64,000 nt of DNA, from contig NZ_CP070304.1 in NCBI RefSeq assembly GCF_016917355.1, forward strand, positions 2,666,001 to 2,730,000, given 5' to 3'. The notes under the pieces are model-generated. The model searched no databases. It was not told the DNA's origin and worked only from the letters and a program-made list of their open reading frames with translations. A program made the position numbers and the translations under genes. Every line of letters begins with the position of its first letter. The first letter of the stretch is position 1. The DNA comes from Glaciimonas sp. PAMC28666 (GTDB taxonomy: Bacteria > Pseudomonadota > Gammaproteobacteria > Burkholderiales > Burkholderiaceae_D). Positions 26,972 through 37,547 of this stretch are shown one piece after another.

Positions 26972-27323
26972 AAATGTGGGCTTAACCGTGGTGTAACCGT
27001 ACACCGCGGTGTGAGGAGTTCATTCAGTTAATTTAGATAAAGGTGGAGCGCCGCCGGATGCCGCAAGGGTTTGTGGCGGCGCTATTTCCTGTTACGTGTT
27101 CTTGCTTCGCTGTTCAATAGCGGACGACGTTCCTTCAATCTGCCATCCTCCTTTTCGATAATCCACTTATTTTTTACCTTATAGCACGCGGATTTTTTAA
27201 AAAGCGTGCAGAATAGCCGCACCTATCTTCGACCATCAATGCAGCTGAATCGTTGACCGCGCCGCGGGTCGCTCGTCAACGTCTTGATGGCAATGTCAAA
27301 ACCCTCTATTTTTGGACCTCGCT
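26972..27323 (+). other. Intergenic region with terminator-like hairpin
   Basis: This lies between the hydrolase and tcuR. AGCGCCGCC (27047-27055) pairs perfectly with GGCGGCGCT (27075-27083), leaving a 19-base loop that contains a minor stem. The following ATTTCCT is a weak T-run. No other gene is visible. Confidence 0.45.
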
Positions 27324-28247
27324 ATGGAACTTCGGCAGTTACGCTATTTCGTGCGCGTGGTTGAACAAGGCAGTATGGGCCGCGCCGCTCGTGAGTTAGG
27401 CGTTGTCACTTCTGCGCTCAGCCAGCAAATAAGCCGCCTCGAAAGCGAATTGTCGACCCGTTTATTGCAGCGCACGTCGAGCGGTGTCACGCCGACCGAT
27501 GCCGGACTTGCTTTCATGCATCAGGCGCAACTGGCGCTACGGCATGTGGATGATGCGGCGCGCGCCGCACAACAAGCGCGTTTGTCGGGCCACGTCAGCG
27601 TGGGAATGGCACCGAGTACGAGCGGTGTGCTCGGGCTGGCCTTTATGCGGGCGATGCGGGAGCGCTATCCCGACGTGCGGTTGCATATGGTGGAGAGTTT
27701 GTCGGGCCATCTGACGACCATGCTGACCGCCCGGCAAATCGATCTGGCTATTTTGTTCCATGCGGATCCGGCGCAGCGCTGGAGTGTGATGCCGCTGTTG
27801 GAAGAGCGTTTGTTTGTGATTGGCGGCAGTGACCTTGCCGACATTCCGACAGGTAAAGCGGTGCGCCTGTCACAGCTTGCCAACTTGCCGTTGATTCTTC
27901 CTAGCGGGCCGCATGGATTGCGTTCGTTGCTCAACGCCGCGTTCGCACGTGCCAAATGCACGCCGCGTATTGTTGCGGAAATCGATGGTCTGGCAATGTT
28001 AATGGATGCCGTCCGTGCCGGTTTCGGTGCGACGATTCAACCCGGTGCTGCGCTGGCACGGGGCGATGCGGAATCGCTGACAGCAGTGCATATCTCTGAC
28101 ATGCATGCGCGCCGCGCCAATATGTTGGTCAGCTTGTCGGACAATGAATTATCGCCTTCAGGTCTGGCGGCCCGCGTGGTGTTGGCCGACGTGACGCGTT
28201 CCCTTGTGGCTGAAGGCCGCTGGCCGGGAGCGACTATTCACAAATAG
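27324..28247 (+). CDS. tcuR: LysR-family regulator, probably TcuR
   Basis: A 307-residue LysR-type regulator. The N-terminal winged helix is typical (ELRQLRYFVRVVEQGSMGRAARELG, then SALSQQISRLES), and a periplasmic-binding-like effector domain follows. I chose ATG 27324 over the TTG at 27312. It sits directly before tcuABC on the same strand, like TcuR, which activates tricarballylate use in Salmonella. The name rests on that context. Confidence 0.75.
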   Translation: MELRQLRYFVRVVEQGSMGRAARELGVVTSALSQQISRLESELSTRLLQRTSSGVTPTDAGLAFMHQAQLALRHVDDAARAAQQARLSGHVSVGMAPSTSGVLGLAFMRAMRERYPDVRLHMVESLSGHLTTMLTARQIDLAILFHADPAQRWSVMPLLEERLFVIGGSDLADIPTGKAVRLSQLANLPLILPSGPHGLRSLLNAAFARAKCTPRIVAEIDGLAMLMDAVRAGFGATIQPGAALARGDAESLTAVHISDMHARRANMLVSLSDNELSPSGLAARVVLADVTRSLVAEGRWPGATIHK

Positions 28248-28328
28248 TGAAGTCCTGTTGTGCGATTGGCCGCTAGTGCGTGAAGACCTGGGCCGCTATA
28301 GTGCAGCAAATAGTGGGAGACAATCTTA

Positions 28329-29759
28329 ATGTTCGATGTATTGGTAATCGGCGGCGGTAACGCTGCTTTGTGCGCGGCGCTGATGGCGCGCGAACAGGGC
28401 GCATCCGTCCTGCTTCTGGAATCGGCCCCGCGCGAATGGCGCGGCGGAAATTCGCAACATACCCGTAATTTACGCTGTATGCATGATGCGCCGCAGGACG
28501 TGTTGATCGATGCGTATCCTGAAGAGGAATATTGGCAGGATCTCTTGAAAGTCACCGGCGGCCTGACGGACGAAAAGCTGGCCCGACTGACGATCCGCGC
28601 ATCGGCCACGTGCCGCGATTGGATGCGCAGTCATGGGGTCCATTTTCAGGCACCTATCTCTGGCACGCTGCACGTGGCGCGTACTAACGCGTTCTTCATG
28701 GGCGGCGGCAAGGCACTGGTCAACGCCTACTATCGCAGCGCCGAAAAATTGGGCATCACGATCCGTTATGACGCCGCCGTGGATGCGCTCGATATTGATA
28801 GCGAGGGCCGGTTTCTTGCAGCACGGATCGGCACCGAGCGCATTGAGGCGCGCAGTTGCGTGTTGGCGGCTGGCGGTTTCGAGTCGAACCGCGAATGGTT
28901 GCGGGAAGCGTGGGGGCAGATAAATGGCGAATGGGTTGCGGATAATTTTCTGATTCGTGGTACGCGTTTCAACATGGGGGTGTTGTTGAAGTTCATGCGT
29001 GACGCGGGCGCGGATATGATCGGCGATCCATCGCAGTCGCACTGCGTGGCGATTGATGCGCGCGCCCCTCTTTATGATGGCGGCATTTGTACCCGTATCG
29101 ATTGCGTATCACTTGGGGTTATGTTGAATCGCGATGCGAAGCGGTTTTATGATGAAGGCGAAGATTTCTGGCCTAAGCGCTACGCCATTTGGGGCCGTCT
29201 GGTGGCGCATCAACCGGGACAAATTGGCTATTCCGTGATTGATTCGAAAGCGATAGGGCGCTTTATGCCACCGGTTTTTCCGGGCACTAAAGCGAATACA
29301 TTGCACGAGCTGGCAACGTTGGTGGGCCTCGATCCGGAGACGTTTGTGCGTACGATAGAAGAGTACAACGCTGCGTGTCGGGTGGGGACGTTTGATCACG
29401 GCATCCTGGACGATTGTCATACCGAAGGTTTGACCCCGCCGAAAACCCATTGGGCGCAGCCCATCGACAAGCCGCCGTTTTATGCTTATGCGCTGCGGCC
29501 GGGTATCACATTTACTTATCTTGGGTTGAAAGTTGACGCGCGTTCAACCGTGCATTTTGGCGGCAAGCCAAGTTCGAATTTGTTCGTCGCTGGTGAAATG
29601 ATGGCCGGTAACGTGCTCGGTAAGGGATATACAGCGGGCGTGGGAATGGCGATTGGTACCGCATTCGGACGTATCGCTGGCACGGAAGCGGCCAAAGCCG
29701 CTGGATTTTCAACGCAGCAAAAGAATACCGAAGAGAAAGTGCGCAATGGAGACGCTTGA
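28329..29759 (+). CDS. tcuA: FAD-dependent tricarballylate dehydrogenase TcuA
   Basis: A 476-residue flavoprotein of the fumarate-reductase/succinate-dehydrogenase family. It has an N-terminal dinucleotide fold ([17 protein letters not shown]) and a [10 protein letters not shown] segment. The C-terminal flavin motif [19 protein letters not shown] is characteristic of TcuA. The enzyme oxidises tricarballylate to cis-aconitate, passing electrons to TcuB. The next gene overlaps it by 14 bases, consistent with an operon. Confidence 0.9.
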   Translation: MFDVLVIGGGNAALCAALMAREQGASVLLLESAPREWRGGNSQHTRNLRCMHDAPQDVLIDAYPEEEYWQDLLKVTGGLTDEKLARLTIRASATCRDWMRSHGVHFQAPISGTLHVARTNAFFMGGGKALVNAYYRSAEKLGITIRYDAAVDALDIDSEGRFLAARIGTERIEARSCVLAAGGFESNREWLREAWGQINGEWVADNFLIRGTRFNMGVLLKFMRDAGADMIGDPSQSHCVAIDARAPLYDGGICTRIDCVSLGVMLNRDAKRFYDEGEDFWPKRYAIWGRLVAHQPGQIGYSVIDSKAIGRFMPPVFPGTKANTLHELATLVGLDPETFVRTIEEYNAACRVGTFDHGILDDCHTEGLTPPKTHWAQPIDKPPFYAYALRPGITFTYLGLKVDARSTVHFGGKPSSNLFVAGEMMAGNVLGKGYTAGVGMAIGTAFGRIAGTEAAKAAGFSTQQKNTEEKVRNGDA

Positions 29760-30885
29760 AGGGTTGATCAATGAGGCGCGGGGGCTGGCTGCCAACGAGC
29801 TTGAAGTGGATCGCGTCATGACGATCTGTAATTCATGTCGGTATTGCGAAGGATTTTGTCCGGTTTTTCCGGCTATGGCGCGACGTCTTGAATTCGGTAA
29901 ATCCGATATCCATTTTCTCGCCAATTTATGTCATAACTGTGGCGCTTGCCTTCATGCATGTCAGTACGCGTTGCCGCATGAGTTTGCGGTCAACGTGCCG
30001 AAGGCGATGGCGGAAGTCCGTTTGCAGACCTATACCGATTACGCGTGGCCACCCGGGTTGGGAGTATTGTATCAACGCAACGGCTTAACGCTGGCGCTCG
30101 CCACCGCTGGTGCGCTCGCGTTGTTTCTTGCTCTGACGATGGCTTTGCGCGGGACCCTTTTATTGACGCCATTGCAGGGAAATTTTTACGCCATATTTCC
30201 GCACAATACCTTGGCTTTGATGTTTGGTGCTGTGTTTCTGTTTGCGATGTTGGCGCTGGGAATCGGCGTGCGGCACTTCTGGCGCTCTGAATCACCGGGC
30301 CCTGCTTCGGGTGTTGCCGTGGCAGAGGCGACCAGCGACGTGCTGAAGTTGACCTATCTGGGCGGCGGGCACGGGGAAGGTTGTAACAACGCCGACGATG
30401 CATTTACGTTGTGGCGACGGCGCTTCCATCATTTTACTTTTTACGGTTTCATGCTCTGTTTTGCGGCTACCAGCGTGGCGACGCTCTATCATTATTTTGG
30501 CGCTATGCATGCACCTTATCCTTTGTTCAGCTTGCCAGTTTTGCTTGGCGTTGCGGGTGGGATCGGATTATTGATCGGACCGGCCGGGCTGCTATGGCTT
30601 AATCTGCGACGTCATCCAATGCATGGCGATCAGGCGCAAAAGCCGATGGACCGCGGTTTTATTGCGCTGCTTTTGCTCACTAGCGCGACTGGTCTGGCGC
30701 TGCTGGGCTGGCGTGATACCGGTGCCATGGCATTGCTGCTGGCAGTGCACCTCGGCGTGGTCATGGCCCTGTTTTTGACAATGCCTTACGGTAAGTTTGC
30801 CCATGGGATTTATCGCAGCGCCGCGCTGCTTAAGTGGGCAATTGAAAAGCGGCAACCAAGCAAGCTGCACACCGGCGATGATTGA
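29746..30885 (+). CDS. tcuB: Tricarballylate utilisation Fe-S/membrane protein TcuB
   Basis: A 379-residue membrane protein that reoxidises TcuA. Two ferredoxin-like cysteine clusters lie near the N-terminus ([12 protein letters not shown] and [12 protein letters not shown], residues ~24-35 and ~62-73), followed by about six transmembrane helices with scattered histidines that could bind haem. I chose ATG 29746 inside the tcuA end; the upstream 31 codons overlap tcuA and look unlike the family. Homologues are also called CitB in citrate-utilisation clusters. Confidence 0.9.
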   Translation: METLEGLINEARGLAANELEVDRVMTICNSCRYCEGFCPVFPAMARRLEFGKSDIHFLANLCHNCGACLHACQYALPHEFAVNVPKAMAEVRLQTYTDYAWPPGLGVLYQRNGLTLALATAGALALFLALTMALRGTLLLTPLQGNFYAIFPHNTLALMFGAVFLFAMLALGIGVRHFWRSESPGPASGVAVAEATSDVLKLTYLGGGHGEGCNNADDAFTLWRRRFHHFTFYGFMLCFAATSVATLYHYFGAMHAPYPLFSLPVLLGVAGGIGLLIGPAGLLWLNLRRHPMHGDQAQKPMDRGFIALLLLTSATGLALLGWRDTGAMALLLAVHLGVVMALFLTMPYGKFAHGIYRSAALLKWAIEKRQPSKLHTGDD

Positions 30886-30990
30886 CGCATTATCAGGATA
30901 TGCGCGGGCTATCTGGCATGCAGAATGCACGTTTTACTACGCCAGAAATATAAATAAAAATTATTCAACATCCTTTTCAGGAGACAAGTC

Positions 30991-32310
30991 ATGACCGTGC
31001 TGTCAACCGACGTAACGGGACAATCATCCTCAAAATGGGGCGCGGTTTTGCGCGTCACCAGTGGAAATTTTCTCGAGCAATTCGATTTCTTTTTATTCGG
31101 TTTCTACGCTTCACAAATTGCCAAAACGTTTTTCCCTGCCGGTAGTGAGTTTGCTTCGCTGATGCTGACTTTCGCCGTCTTTGGTGCCGGATTTCTGATG
31201 CGCCCGGTTGGGGCAATTGTGCTGGGTGCCTATATCGACAAAGTCGGACGTCGCAAGGGATTGATCGTGACGCTGGCAATTATGGCCAGCGGTACCATCC
31301 TTATTGCTTGCGTGCCTGGCTATGCCACCATCGGACTGATTGCGCCATTGTTGGTGCTCATCGGGCGTTTGCTGCAGGGGTTTTCTGCTGGTGCGGAACT
31401 TGGGGGCGTGTCGGTTTATCTGTCCGAAATGGCGACTCCCGGTAACAAGGGTTTTTATACGAGCTGGCAATCCGCTAGTCAGCAAGTCGCTATCGTGGTG
31501 GCCGCCGGACTTGGTTTCGGATTGAATACCTGGATGTCGGCATCGGCCATTGCTGACTGGGGCTGGCGGATTCCTTTCTTTATCGGCTGCGCGATTGTGC
31601 CGTTTATCTTTTTCCTGCGTCAGTCTTTGCAGGAAACCGCCGAATTTAGCGCCCGCAAGCACCACCCGAGCACACGCGAAGTATTTCGCTCGATGGTGGA
31701 AAACTGGCGCACAGTATTTGCCGGAACCTTGTTGGTGGCAATGACCACGACCACGTTCTATCTGATTACCGTTTACACGCCGACGTTTGGGCGCTCAGTG
31801 CTCAAACTCAGCACCGCGGATAGTCTTCTGGTCACGCTTTGCGTCGGGATTTCGAATTTTATCTGGCTGCCAATCGGTGGTGCATTGTCGGACCGTATCG
31901 GGCGTCGGCCGATTTTGATTGCCATTACTATTTTGGCTATTTTTACGGCTTACCCCACCTTGTCATGGCTCGTCAGCGCGCCTAGCTTTGGGCGCATGCT
32001 GATCGTACTGTTATGGTATTCGTTTTTCTTCGGTGTCTATAACGGCGCAATGGTGGCAGCGCTAACGGAAGTGATGCCGGTCAATGTGCGCGTGGCGGGC
32101 TTCTCGCTGGCGTTTAGTTTGGCGACCGCCGTCTTTGGTGGCTCCACGCCGGCAGTCTCGACCTTCCTGATACAAGTCACGGGCGACAAGGCTGCACCGG
32201 CGTATTGGATGAGCTTCGCTGCGGTGTGCGGGCTGCTTGCCACGTTGATGCTTTATAAAGGTGCGCGAGGAGCGACCGAAGTATCAAAAGATGGCAGGTT
32301 TGCAGGCTAA
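30991..32310 (+). CDS. tcuC: Tricarballylate/citrate:proton symporter TcuC (MFS)
   Basis: A 439-residue MFS permease of the metabolite:H+ symporter group with about 12 helices. Family stretches are [15 protein letters not shown], the DKVGRRKG loop, [14 protein letters not shown] and the LSDRIGRRP loop. It follows tcuAB after ~100 bases with CAGGAGAC as the ribosome site, and completes the tcuRABC set for uptake and oxidation of tricarballylate. Confidence 0.88.
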   Translation: MTVLSTDVTGQSSSKWGAVLRVTSGNFLEQFDFFLFGFYASQIAKTFFPAGSEFASLMLTFAVFGAGFLMRPVGAIVLGAYIDKVGRRKGLIVTLAIMASGTILIACVPGYATIGLIAPLLVLIGRLLQGFSAGAELGGVSVYLSEMATPGNKGFYTSWQSASQQVAIVVAAGLGFGLNTWMSASAIADWGWRIPFFIGCAIVPFIFFLRQSLQETAEFSARKHHPSTREVFRSMVENWRTVFAGTLLVAMTTTTFYLITVYTPTFGRSVLKLSTADSLLVTLCVGISNFIWLPIGGALSDRIGRRPILIAITILAIFTAYPTLSWLVSAPSFGRMLIVLLWYSFFFGVYNGAMVAALTEVMPVNVRVAGFSLAFSLATAVFGGSTPAVSTFLIQVTGDKAAPAYWMSFAAVCGLLATLMLYKGARGATEVSKDGRFAG

Positions 32311-32415
32311 TATCGGAAGACGGTCACGCTTCATCCTTGATGAATCCGTGCTTTCAAAAAGCAAGACGCTAATTAACGTAAAATTAAAGGCGTCTTAGCC
32401 ATCATTAGGAATGTT

Positions 32416-33147
32416 ATGAAAATGCAAGACCTGACAGGTAAGGTCGCGGTCGTGACCGGTGCCTCAAGCGGTATTGGCGAGGCTGCGGCCCGTCTTTTGG
32501 TAGAGGAAGGGATGCACGTTGTGCTGGTCGCCCGCCGCCGTGAACGCCTTGAGGCGTTAGCTGCGGAGTTGGGCGATGCAGCCTCCATCGTGGAAGCCGA
32601 CGTGGCCGATATCGTTCAGGTGCGGGCGTTGTTTGACTATGTGGGCCAAAAATTCGGTGGGCTTGATTTGCTTTTCAATAACGCCGGTTTGGGTATTCAT
32701 GCGAAATTTGAGACCAGTCAACCGGAGGACTGGAAACAAATGATCGATGCAAATTTGTACGGGGTATTGCATTGTACCCAGTCGGCGATCCCGTATTTAC
32801 GCGGCCGCGAAGGGGCCATGATCTGCTCGGTATCGAGCGTCGGCGGCCGTTACGGCGTGGCAAATTGGTCGGTGTATAGCGCCACCAAATACGCGGTAGT
32901 CGGTTTCCACGATGCATTGCGTAAAGAACTTGGTCCGGAGCGTATCCGGGTGACAGTCATTGAGCCTGGCGCAGTGTGGACGGAGTTTGGTGAGAACGTC
33001 AGCACGGCTTTAAATGAGCGACGCGAGCAACTCGACGCCTTAACCTCCGAAAACATCGCTCAGGCGCTGGTGTATGCATTTGCGCAACCAGGGAACGTGC
33101 TGGTGGAAGAAATTATGGTCCGCCCGGTATTACAAGTCGCGCCATAA
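32416..33147 (+). CDS. SDR-family oxidoreductase
   Basis: A 243-residue classical short-chain dehydrogenase: TGASSGIG cofactor motif (residues 15-22), NNAG, and the catalytic YSATK with the upstream Ser in SVSSVGG. The Arg-Arg-Arg after strand 2 (VARRRERL) suggests NADPH preference. The substrate is unknown. It is transcribed alone after tcuC with a separate spacer. Confidence 0.85.
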   Translation: MKMQDLTGKVAVVTGASSGIGEAAARLLVEEGMHVVLVARRRERLEALAAELGDAASIVEADVADIVQVRALFDYVGQKFGGLDLLFNNAGLGIHAKFETSQPEDWKQMIDANLYGVLHCTQSAIPYLRGREGAMICSVSSVGGRYGVANWSVYSATKYAVVGFHDALRKELGPERIRVTVIEPGAVWTEFGENVSTALNERREQLDALTSENIAQALVYAFAQPGNVLVEEIMVRPVLQVAP

Positions 33148-33346
33148 TGCATGATGCGACCGAACGTCGCGACATGACGTTTCGGTTTTTAAAGTTAAGT
33201 ACCTATTCCTCCTGCTAAGTTGCTCGGTAGCCGTCTCTGGTGAGCACGATTAAGAGACGCTATCGCTTTCAACATAGTTGCTTTCGACCGACCCAGACCG
33301 ATTTTGCGCCCATCCTCTGATTGAGTCTGGAAAATGTTTGAACGCG

Positions 33347-33378
33347 CTTGACTTCGAGCGCACTCTAACAACTACACT
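33347..33378 (+). promoter_or_regulatory. MerR-type promoter with 19-bp spacer and dyad
   Basis: TTGACT (33348-33353) and TACACT (33373-33378) are separated by 19 bases, the abnormally long spacer typical of MerR-activated promoters. The near-palindrome GAGCGCACTC (33356-33365) lies between them. The merR ATG is only 8 bases after the -10, so the transcript would have almost no leader. Confidence 0.75.
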
Positions 33379-33385
33379 CGATATC

Positions 33386-33817
33386 ATGACATCTTCCCTG
33401 ACGATTCAACAAGCGGCAACGGCAACCGGTTTGACCGCGCACACGCTGCGCTATTACGAGCGCATTGGTTTGATCGACCCGATACCCCGGCAAGACAATA
33501 AACACCGGCTTTACCGTGACGAAGACATTCTTTGGATCGGTTTTCTGTTAAAACTCCGTTCTACCGGTTTGCCGATTCGAAAAATGTTGCGATATGCAGA
33601 ATTGCGCAGAACGGGCAATCAACAGGAAAGCGTGTCTGAACGCAAGGCGTTACTAGAGCAGCACACACTGTCATTGGAAGCGACACTGGCGGACTTAAAA
33701 AGCAATTTGAGTGTGATGTACAAAAAAATTGCGATGTATGCCGATATTGAAAAGACCTTCACTGCGCGACCCGTGATTAACACTTTTGAGAAGGAACATA
33801 GACATGAGCACAACTAG
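33386..33817 (+). CDS. MerR-family regulator
   Basis: A 143-residue MerR-type regulator: the winged helix [26 protein letters not shown] at the start, then a dimerisation coiled coil (~80-120). It has no metal-binding cysteines, so it resembles the aldehyde/redox-sensing members that control neighbouring reductase genes. I chose ATG 33386 because it follows the MerR-type promoter directly; the upstream open frame runs through the promoter. It overlaps the next gene by 14 bases and probably activates the pair. Confidence 0.85.
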   Translation: MTSSLTIQQAATATGLTAHTLRYYERIGLIDPIPRQDNKHRLYRDEDILWIGFLLKLRSTGLPIRKMLRYAELRRTGNQQESVSERKALLEQHTLSLEATLADLKSNLSVMYKKIAMYADIEKTFTARPVINTFEKEHRHEHN

Positions 33818-34835
33818 CACAACCAATACGACCGCCAACGGATCGATGCCCGCCCGCCAATTGGGCGCGAACGGGCCGACCGTATCGACTATCGGCCTGG
33901 GTTGCATGGGTATGAGCGATTTTTATGCCAATCGAGATGATGTGGAATCAATCGCCACGATCCATCGCGCCCTCGAGCTGGGAATTAATTATCTCGATAC
34001 CGCCGATATGTACGGTCCGTACACCAATGAAGAACTAATCGCCAAGGCGATTAAGGGTAAACGCGATCAGGTGTTTATTGCGACCAAATTCGGGTTTGTA
34101 CGCGATAGTACGGACGTGAACGCCCGAGGAGTCAACGGCAGTCCTGAGTATATTCGGCGTGCAGTCGAGGGCAGTCTTAAGCGTTTGCAGGTTGAGACGA
34201 TTGATCTCTATTACCAGCACCGGATTGATCCAAATACGCCCATCGAAGATACGGTAGGAACGTTGGCCGATCTGGTGAAAGCCGGGAAGATACGCTATAT
34301 CGGTTTGTCTGAAGCTTCTTCGGAAACGGTAGAGCGCGCGCATAAAGTTCATCCTATCACTGCGCTTCAAAGTGAATATTCTCTTTGGACGCGAGATCCG
34401 GAACAAGGCGTGCTGGCAACCTGTCGCAAACTCGGTATTGGTTTTGTTCCGTACAGCCCGTTGGGACGCGGATTTTTGACCGGCGCGATTACCGCGCCGG
34501 ACCAGTTTGCCGAAGATGACTATCGTCGCAGCAACCCGCGTTTTCAGGGCGAAAATTTTGCTAAAAATTTGTTGTTGGTCGATAAAGTAAAAGAACTTGC
34601 CGCACGCAACGGGTGTACGCCGGGGCAACTCGCATTGGCTTGGGTATTGGCGCAAGGGAATGATATCGTTCCGATCCCGGGCACCAAACGGCGCGCTTAT
34701 CTGGAAGAGAATGTGAAGGCGGTCAGTTTGCAGGTGAGCGCCAGCCAGATGGCCGAACTTGATGCGATCTTTCCTATTGGCGTCGCGAGCGGCACCCGCT
34801 ACACGGAGAGCAGTATGAAATTGCTGAACGGTTAA
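33804..34835 (+). CDS. Aldo/keto reductase
   Basis: A 343-residue NADPH-dependent aldo/keto reductase of the YghZ/AKR13-like group. The catalytic set is visible: Asp in [10 protein letters not shown], Tyr55-type in MYG, Lys in FIATKFG and His in [20 protein letters not shown] is the usual opening. ATG 33804 follows AAGGAACATAGAC and overlaps the merR stop. It probably reduces aldehydes or methylglyoxal-like compounds, under control of the MerR protein. Confidence 0.88.
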   Translation: MSTTSTTNTTANGSMPARQLGANGPTVSTIGLGCMGMSDFYANRDDVESIATIHRALELGINYLDTADMYGPYTNEELIAKAIKGKRDQVFIATKFGFVRDSTDVNARGVNGSPEYIRRAVEGSLKRLQVETIDLYYQHRIDPNTPIEDTVGTLADLVKAGKIRYIGLSEASSETVERAHKVHPITALQSEYSLWTRDPEQGVLATCRKLGIGFVPYSPLGRGFLTGAITAPDQFAEDDYRRSNPRFQGENFAKNLLLVDKVKELAARNGCTPGQLALAWVLAQGNDIVPIPGTKRRAYLEENVKAVSLQVSASQMAELDAIFPIGVASGTRYTESSMKLLNG

Positions 34836-34943
34836 AACCGCTTGGTACGCAGGAAGAGGGCGGTTGAGTGTGGTTTCATTCGTGTGGTTTCATTCAATCG
34901 CCCGACGATGGCGCTCTGGATTATATGCATCGCCTGCATCAAA

Positions 34944-34979
34944 AAAATGGGGATGGCACAATTGTGCCATCCCCATTTT
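34944..34979. terminator. Perfect 36-bp palindrome, bidirectional terminator
   Basis: Two 18-base arms (AAAATGGGGATGGCACAA and its exact complement) meet without a loop. The outer A-run and T-run make it a terminator for both the aldo/keto reductase gene (left) and the converging ATPase gene (right). Confidence 0.85.
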
Positions 34980-35016
34980 CCTTTTTCCGATCCACATAAA
35001 AGTAACTGGCTGTGCG

Positions 35017-37407
35017 CTAAAGCATTCTGATTTGCTCCCAATCGGTCAGGCCTTGGAATATTTTGTCTATGCCATCTTGTTTCAAGGTGCGCATACCTTC
35101 TCCCATGGCCGTCGCCAGGATGTCGGGAACGTTTGCTTTCGCATGAATTTTTTGTTTGATCGCTGCACTATTGAGCAATAACTCGTGCACGCCAAGCCGT
35201 CCTTTGTAGCCGCTCTTATCGCATTTTTCGCAGCCGACCGCTTTACTTAATGTGACAACATTATTTTCGTCCTTATAGCGCTTATTCCAGTCAGCAATAA
35301 CATCGCTGGCCTGGAGCGTCGTTTCGAAGCAATATTCGAACGCTAGCATGTCGATTTGCTCATCGGTCGCCGCGTAAGTCTGGCAGCAGTTGCGGCATAA
35401 TTTGCGCGTCAGTCGCTGGCCGACGACGCCTAATAATGCATCGGCGAAATTGAATGGGTCGAGACCGAGATCCAGTAATCGCACTGCGCTTTCGACGGCG
35501 CTGTTGGTATGCATGGTTGAAAACACCAGATGGCCGGTCAGTGACGCTTCGATGACCGTTCTGGCGGTTTCCGGGTCGCGTGTTTCTCCGACCATGATCA
35601 CGTCGGGATCGGCGCGCAAGAAGCTGCGTAATATGGTGGCAAAGGTCCAGTCAATTTTGGCTTGCACCTGAACTTGTCGGAGACCTTTTTGGGTAATCTC
35701 AATCGGATCTTCCACGGTCCATATTTTTCGTTCGGGTGTGTTGATATAACTGACCAGCGAATGTAATGTAGTGGTTTTGCCGGAGCCGGTTGGCCCGCAA
35801 ACAAATAAAAGGCCATGTGGTTTAACGGCGAGTCTTTGAAGTCCTTCCAGCACCATCGGTGACAAACCTAACGCATCTAAAGATAGTGCCTGCGGCGCTG
35901 CCAAAATCCGCATGACGATATCTTCCAGACCTTCAGTGGTCGGCATGGTAACGACGCGAAGTTCGATTTTGGCGGGACCAAATTGTTCGAAGTTCATTTT
36001 CCCGTCTTGAGACCGGCGCTTCTCGGAAATGTCGAGACGGCTCATGATTTTTAAACGAGAAATTAAGGCATTCCGGAAGCTTGCCGGGATGTCGGAGTAG
36101 TCCTTCATTGTCCCGTCTTTACGAAATCTCACGCGCGTCGGTTCATGGCCTTTCATCGTTTCGATATGAATGTCAGAGGCACCTTGTTCATAGGCATCCA
36201 GGATGATTTTATTCACCAGCCGAACCATGGTGTTATCGGATTCGGTAATTACTTCGTCCGCAGGGGCACTCGTGACCGTACCGTTATTGTCATCCAGTTT
36301 GGAAACAAAATCCGCAATGTTCTGGCGATCACCGCGCGTGCCGTAAAATTTTGAAATCACTGAATCCAGATCGGCCTCGGACGCCATAACCGGATCGATC
36401 GTGTGTTTGGTGAAGACGGTTAGCGCCTTTAATGCATCTGAAGAAAGCGGGTCTTCCATTGCGACGACCATCCGGGTTTGCGCACGGTAGAGCGGCATGA
36501 TTTTGTAGCGCCGAACCAGATCGCCTGGGACCCTTTTTATCAGGTCCATGTCAAACTCAAACCTCAGCAAAGACACGAAAGGGATTCCCAACTTTTGGGC
36601 GAGGACTCTTTTAATGGTGTCTTTGTTGATGACGCCCATATCGCACAGAATATCGCCTAAATGCACTTTCCGATCCGAGGCCTGTCGCTGCAGCGCTTGA
36701 GCGAGTTGCTCTTCGGTAATCAGGCGTTCTTGAATCAGCGCTTCTCCAAGTCTGAGATGCGGTATCGTTTTTTGTCTTTGCAGGGCTGTTTCAACTTGCA
36801 GCTCCGTCACTAAATTGTCCTGCTGCAAATAGTCGCCTAATTTGGCTGCGCGTAATTCGGTTTGTTTTTTTAGTCCAGCATCGATGGCATCTGAAGAAAC
36901 GAGTTTTTCATCGATCAGTATTTTTCCCAGCTTGTCGCCGATTTGATAATTGGCAATCGATTCGGCCGGAATAAACCACCGCAGGACGCTGTTGCCCACG
37001 CTGGAAAGATAGAGAAAAATCCCCATCTTATGGGGCACAAACGCGACGGTATCGGCGATTAACCGCTCACCATCCTTGAAAGAGATCACACATTTTTGTT
37101 TGACAGGAATCGGCGGTACATCGAGCAAACCTCCGGCTAAGGACAGCGGAAGTCGTTTGAGTGTAATCGGATGGGTCAGGCGAACACTTTTTACATGGGA
37201 AAAGCCGATGCGAACATTTTCACCGGCTCGCTCAGGATGAAATTCCAGCTGCGAGGCGTCGAGATCAAAACGTATCAGGTCGCCGACTTTTTGACGCCCG
37301 TCGATCAGGGTGACGACGCAGGGTACGATATTGTCGGGTGCGGCAAGGGCAGCGGTAGCGACCACTTCGAAATGCGCAGGTATAGGCCAATCCAGGTCGA
37401 ATTCCAT
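35017..37407 (-). CDS. GspE/PilB-family assembly ATPase with extended MshEN-like N-terminus
   Basis: A ~796-residue secretion/pilus ATPase. The C-terminal motor has Walker A GPTGSGKTT (~537), an Asp box (EDPIE), Walker B (MVGETRDPETA) and the tetracysteine zinc site (CRNC ~673, CEKC ~730). The N-terminal ~130 residues form an unassigned, possibly PilZ-like, beta-rich domain. Then come four ~30-residue repeats of the type KLGxxL...L.xAL..Q (~155-275), like the cyclic-di-GMP-binding MshEN motif. ATG 37407 is preferred because GGAGA precedes it; an earlier in-frame ATG lies at 37419. No other pilus or secretion gene is adjacent. Confidence 0.88.
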   Translation of the reverse strand: MEFDLDWPIPAHFEVVATAALAAPDNIVPCVVTLIDGRQKVGDLIRFDLDASQLEFHPERAGENVRIGFSHVKSVRLTHPITLKRLPLSLAGGLLDVPPIPVKQKCVISFKDGERLIADTVAFVPHKMGIFLYLSSVGNSVLRWFIPAESIANYQIGDKLGKILIDEKLVSSDAIDAGLKKQTELRAAKLGDYLQQDNLVTELQVETALQRQKTIPHLRLGEALIQERLITEEQLAQALQRQASDRKVHLGDILCDMGVINKDTIKRVLAQKLGIPFVSLLRFEFDMDLIKRVPGDLVRRYKIMPLYRAQTRMVVAMEDPLSSDALKALTVFTKHTIDPVMASEADLDSVISKFYGTRGDRQNIADFVSKLDDNNGTVTSAPADEVITESDNTMVRLVNKIILDAYEQGASDIHIETMKGHEPTRVRFRKDGTMKDYSDIPASFRNALISRLKIMSRLDISEKRRSQDGKMNFEQFGPAKIELRVVTMPTTEGLEDIVMRILAAPQALSLDALGLSPMVLEGLQRLAVKPHGLLFVCGPTGSGKTTTLHSLVSYINTPERKIWTVEDPIEITQKGLRQVQVQAKIDWTFATILRSFLRADPDVIMVGETRDPETARTVIEASLTGHLVFSTMHTNSAVESAVRLLDLGLDPFNFADALLGVVGQRLTRKLCRNCCQTYAATDEQIDMLAFEYCFETTLQASDVIADWNKRYKDENNVVTLSKAVGCEKCDKSGYKGRLGVHELLLNSAAIKQKIHAKANVPDILATAMGEGMRTLKQDGIDKIFQGLTDWEQIRML

Positions 37408-37547
37408 GAGGTTCTCCATTTAAATTCAAAAGCCCCCTGTTACGTGCTAATGACGCCAGGGTGTCGTGCTTGAAATAAAATGCGTACCCGCCGGAAGAAA
37501 ACATCCGCTTGTTCTACATTGCTCCTATCTGAGAGTTAATTTCTTTT

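Noticed and set aside
34035-34655. Minus-strand frame of 206 codons
   Set aside because: Antisense to the catalytic core of the aldo/keto reductase, with no family match.
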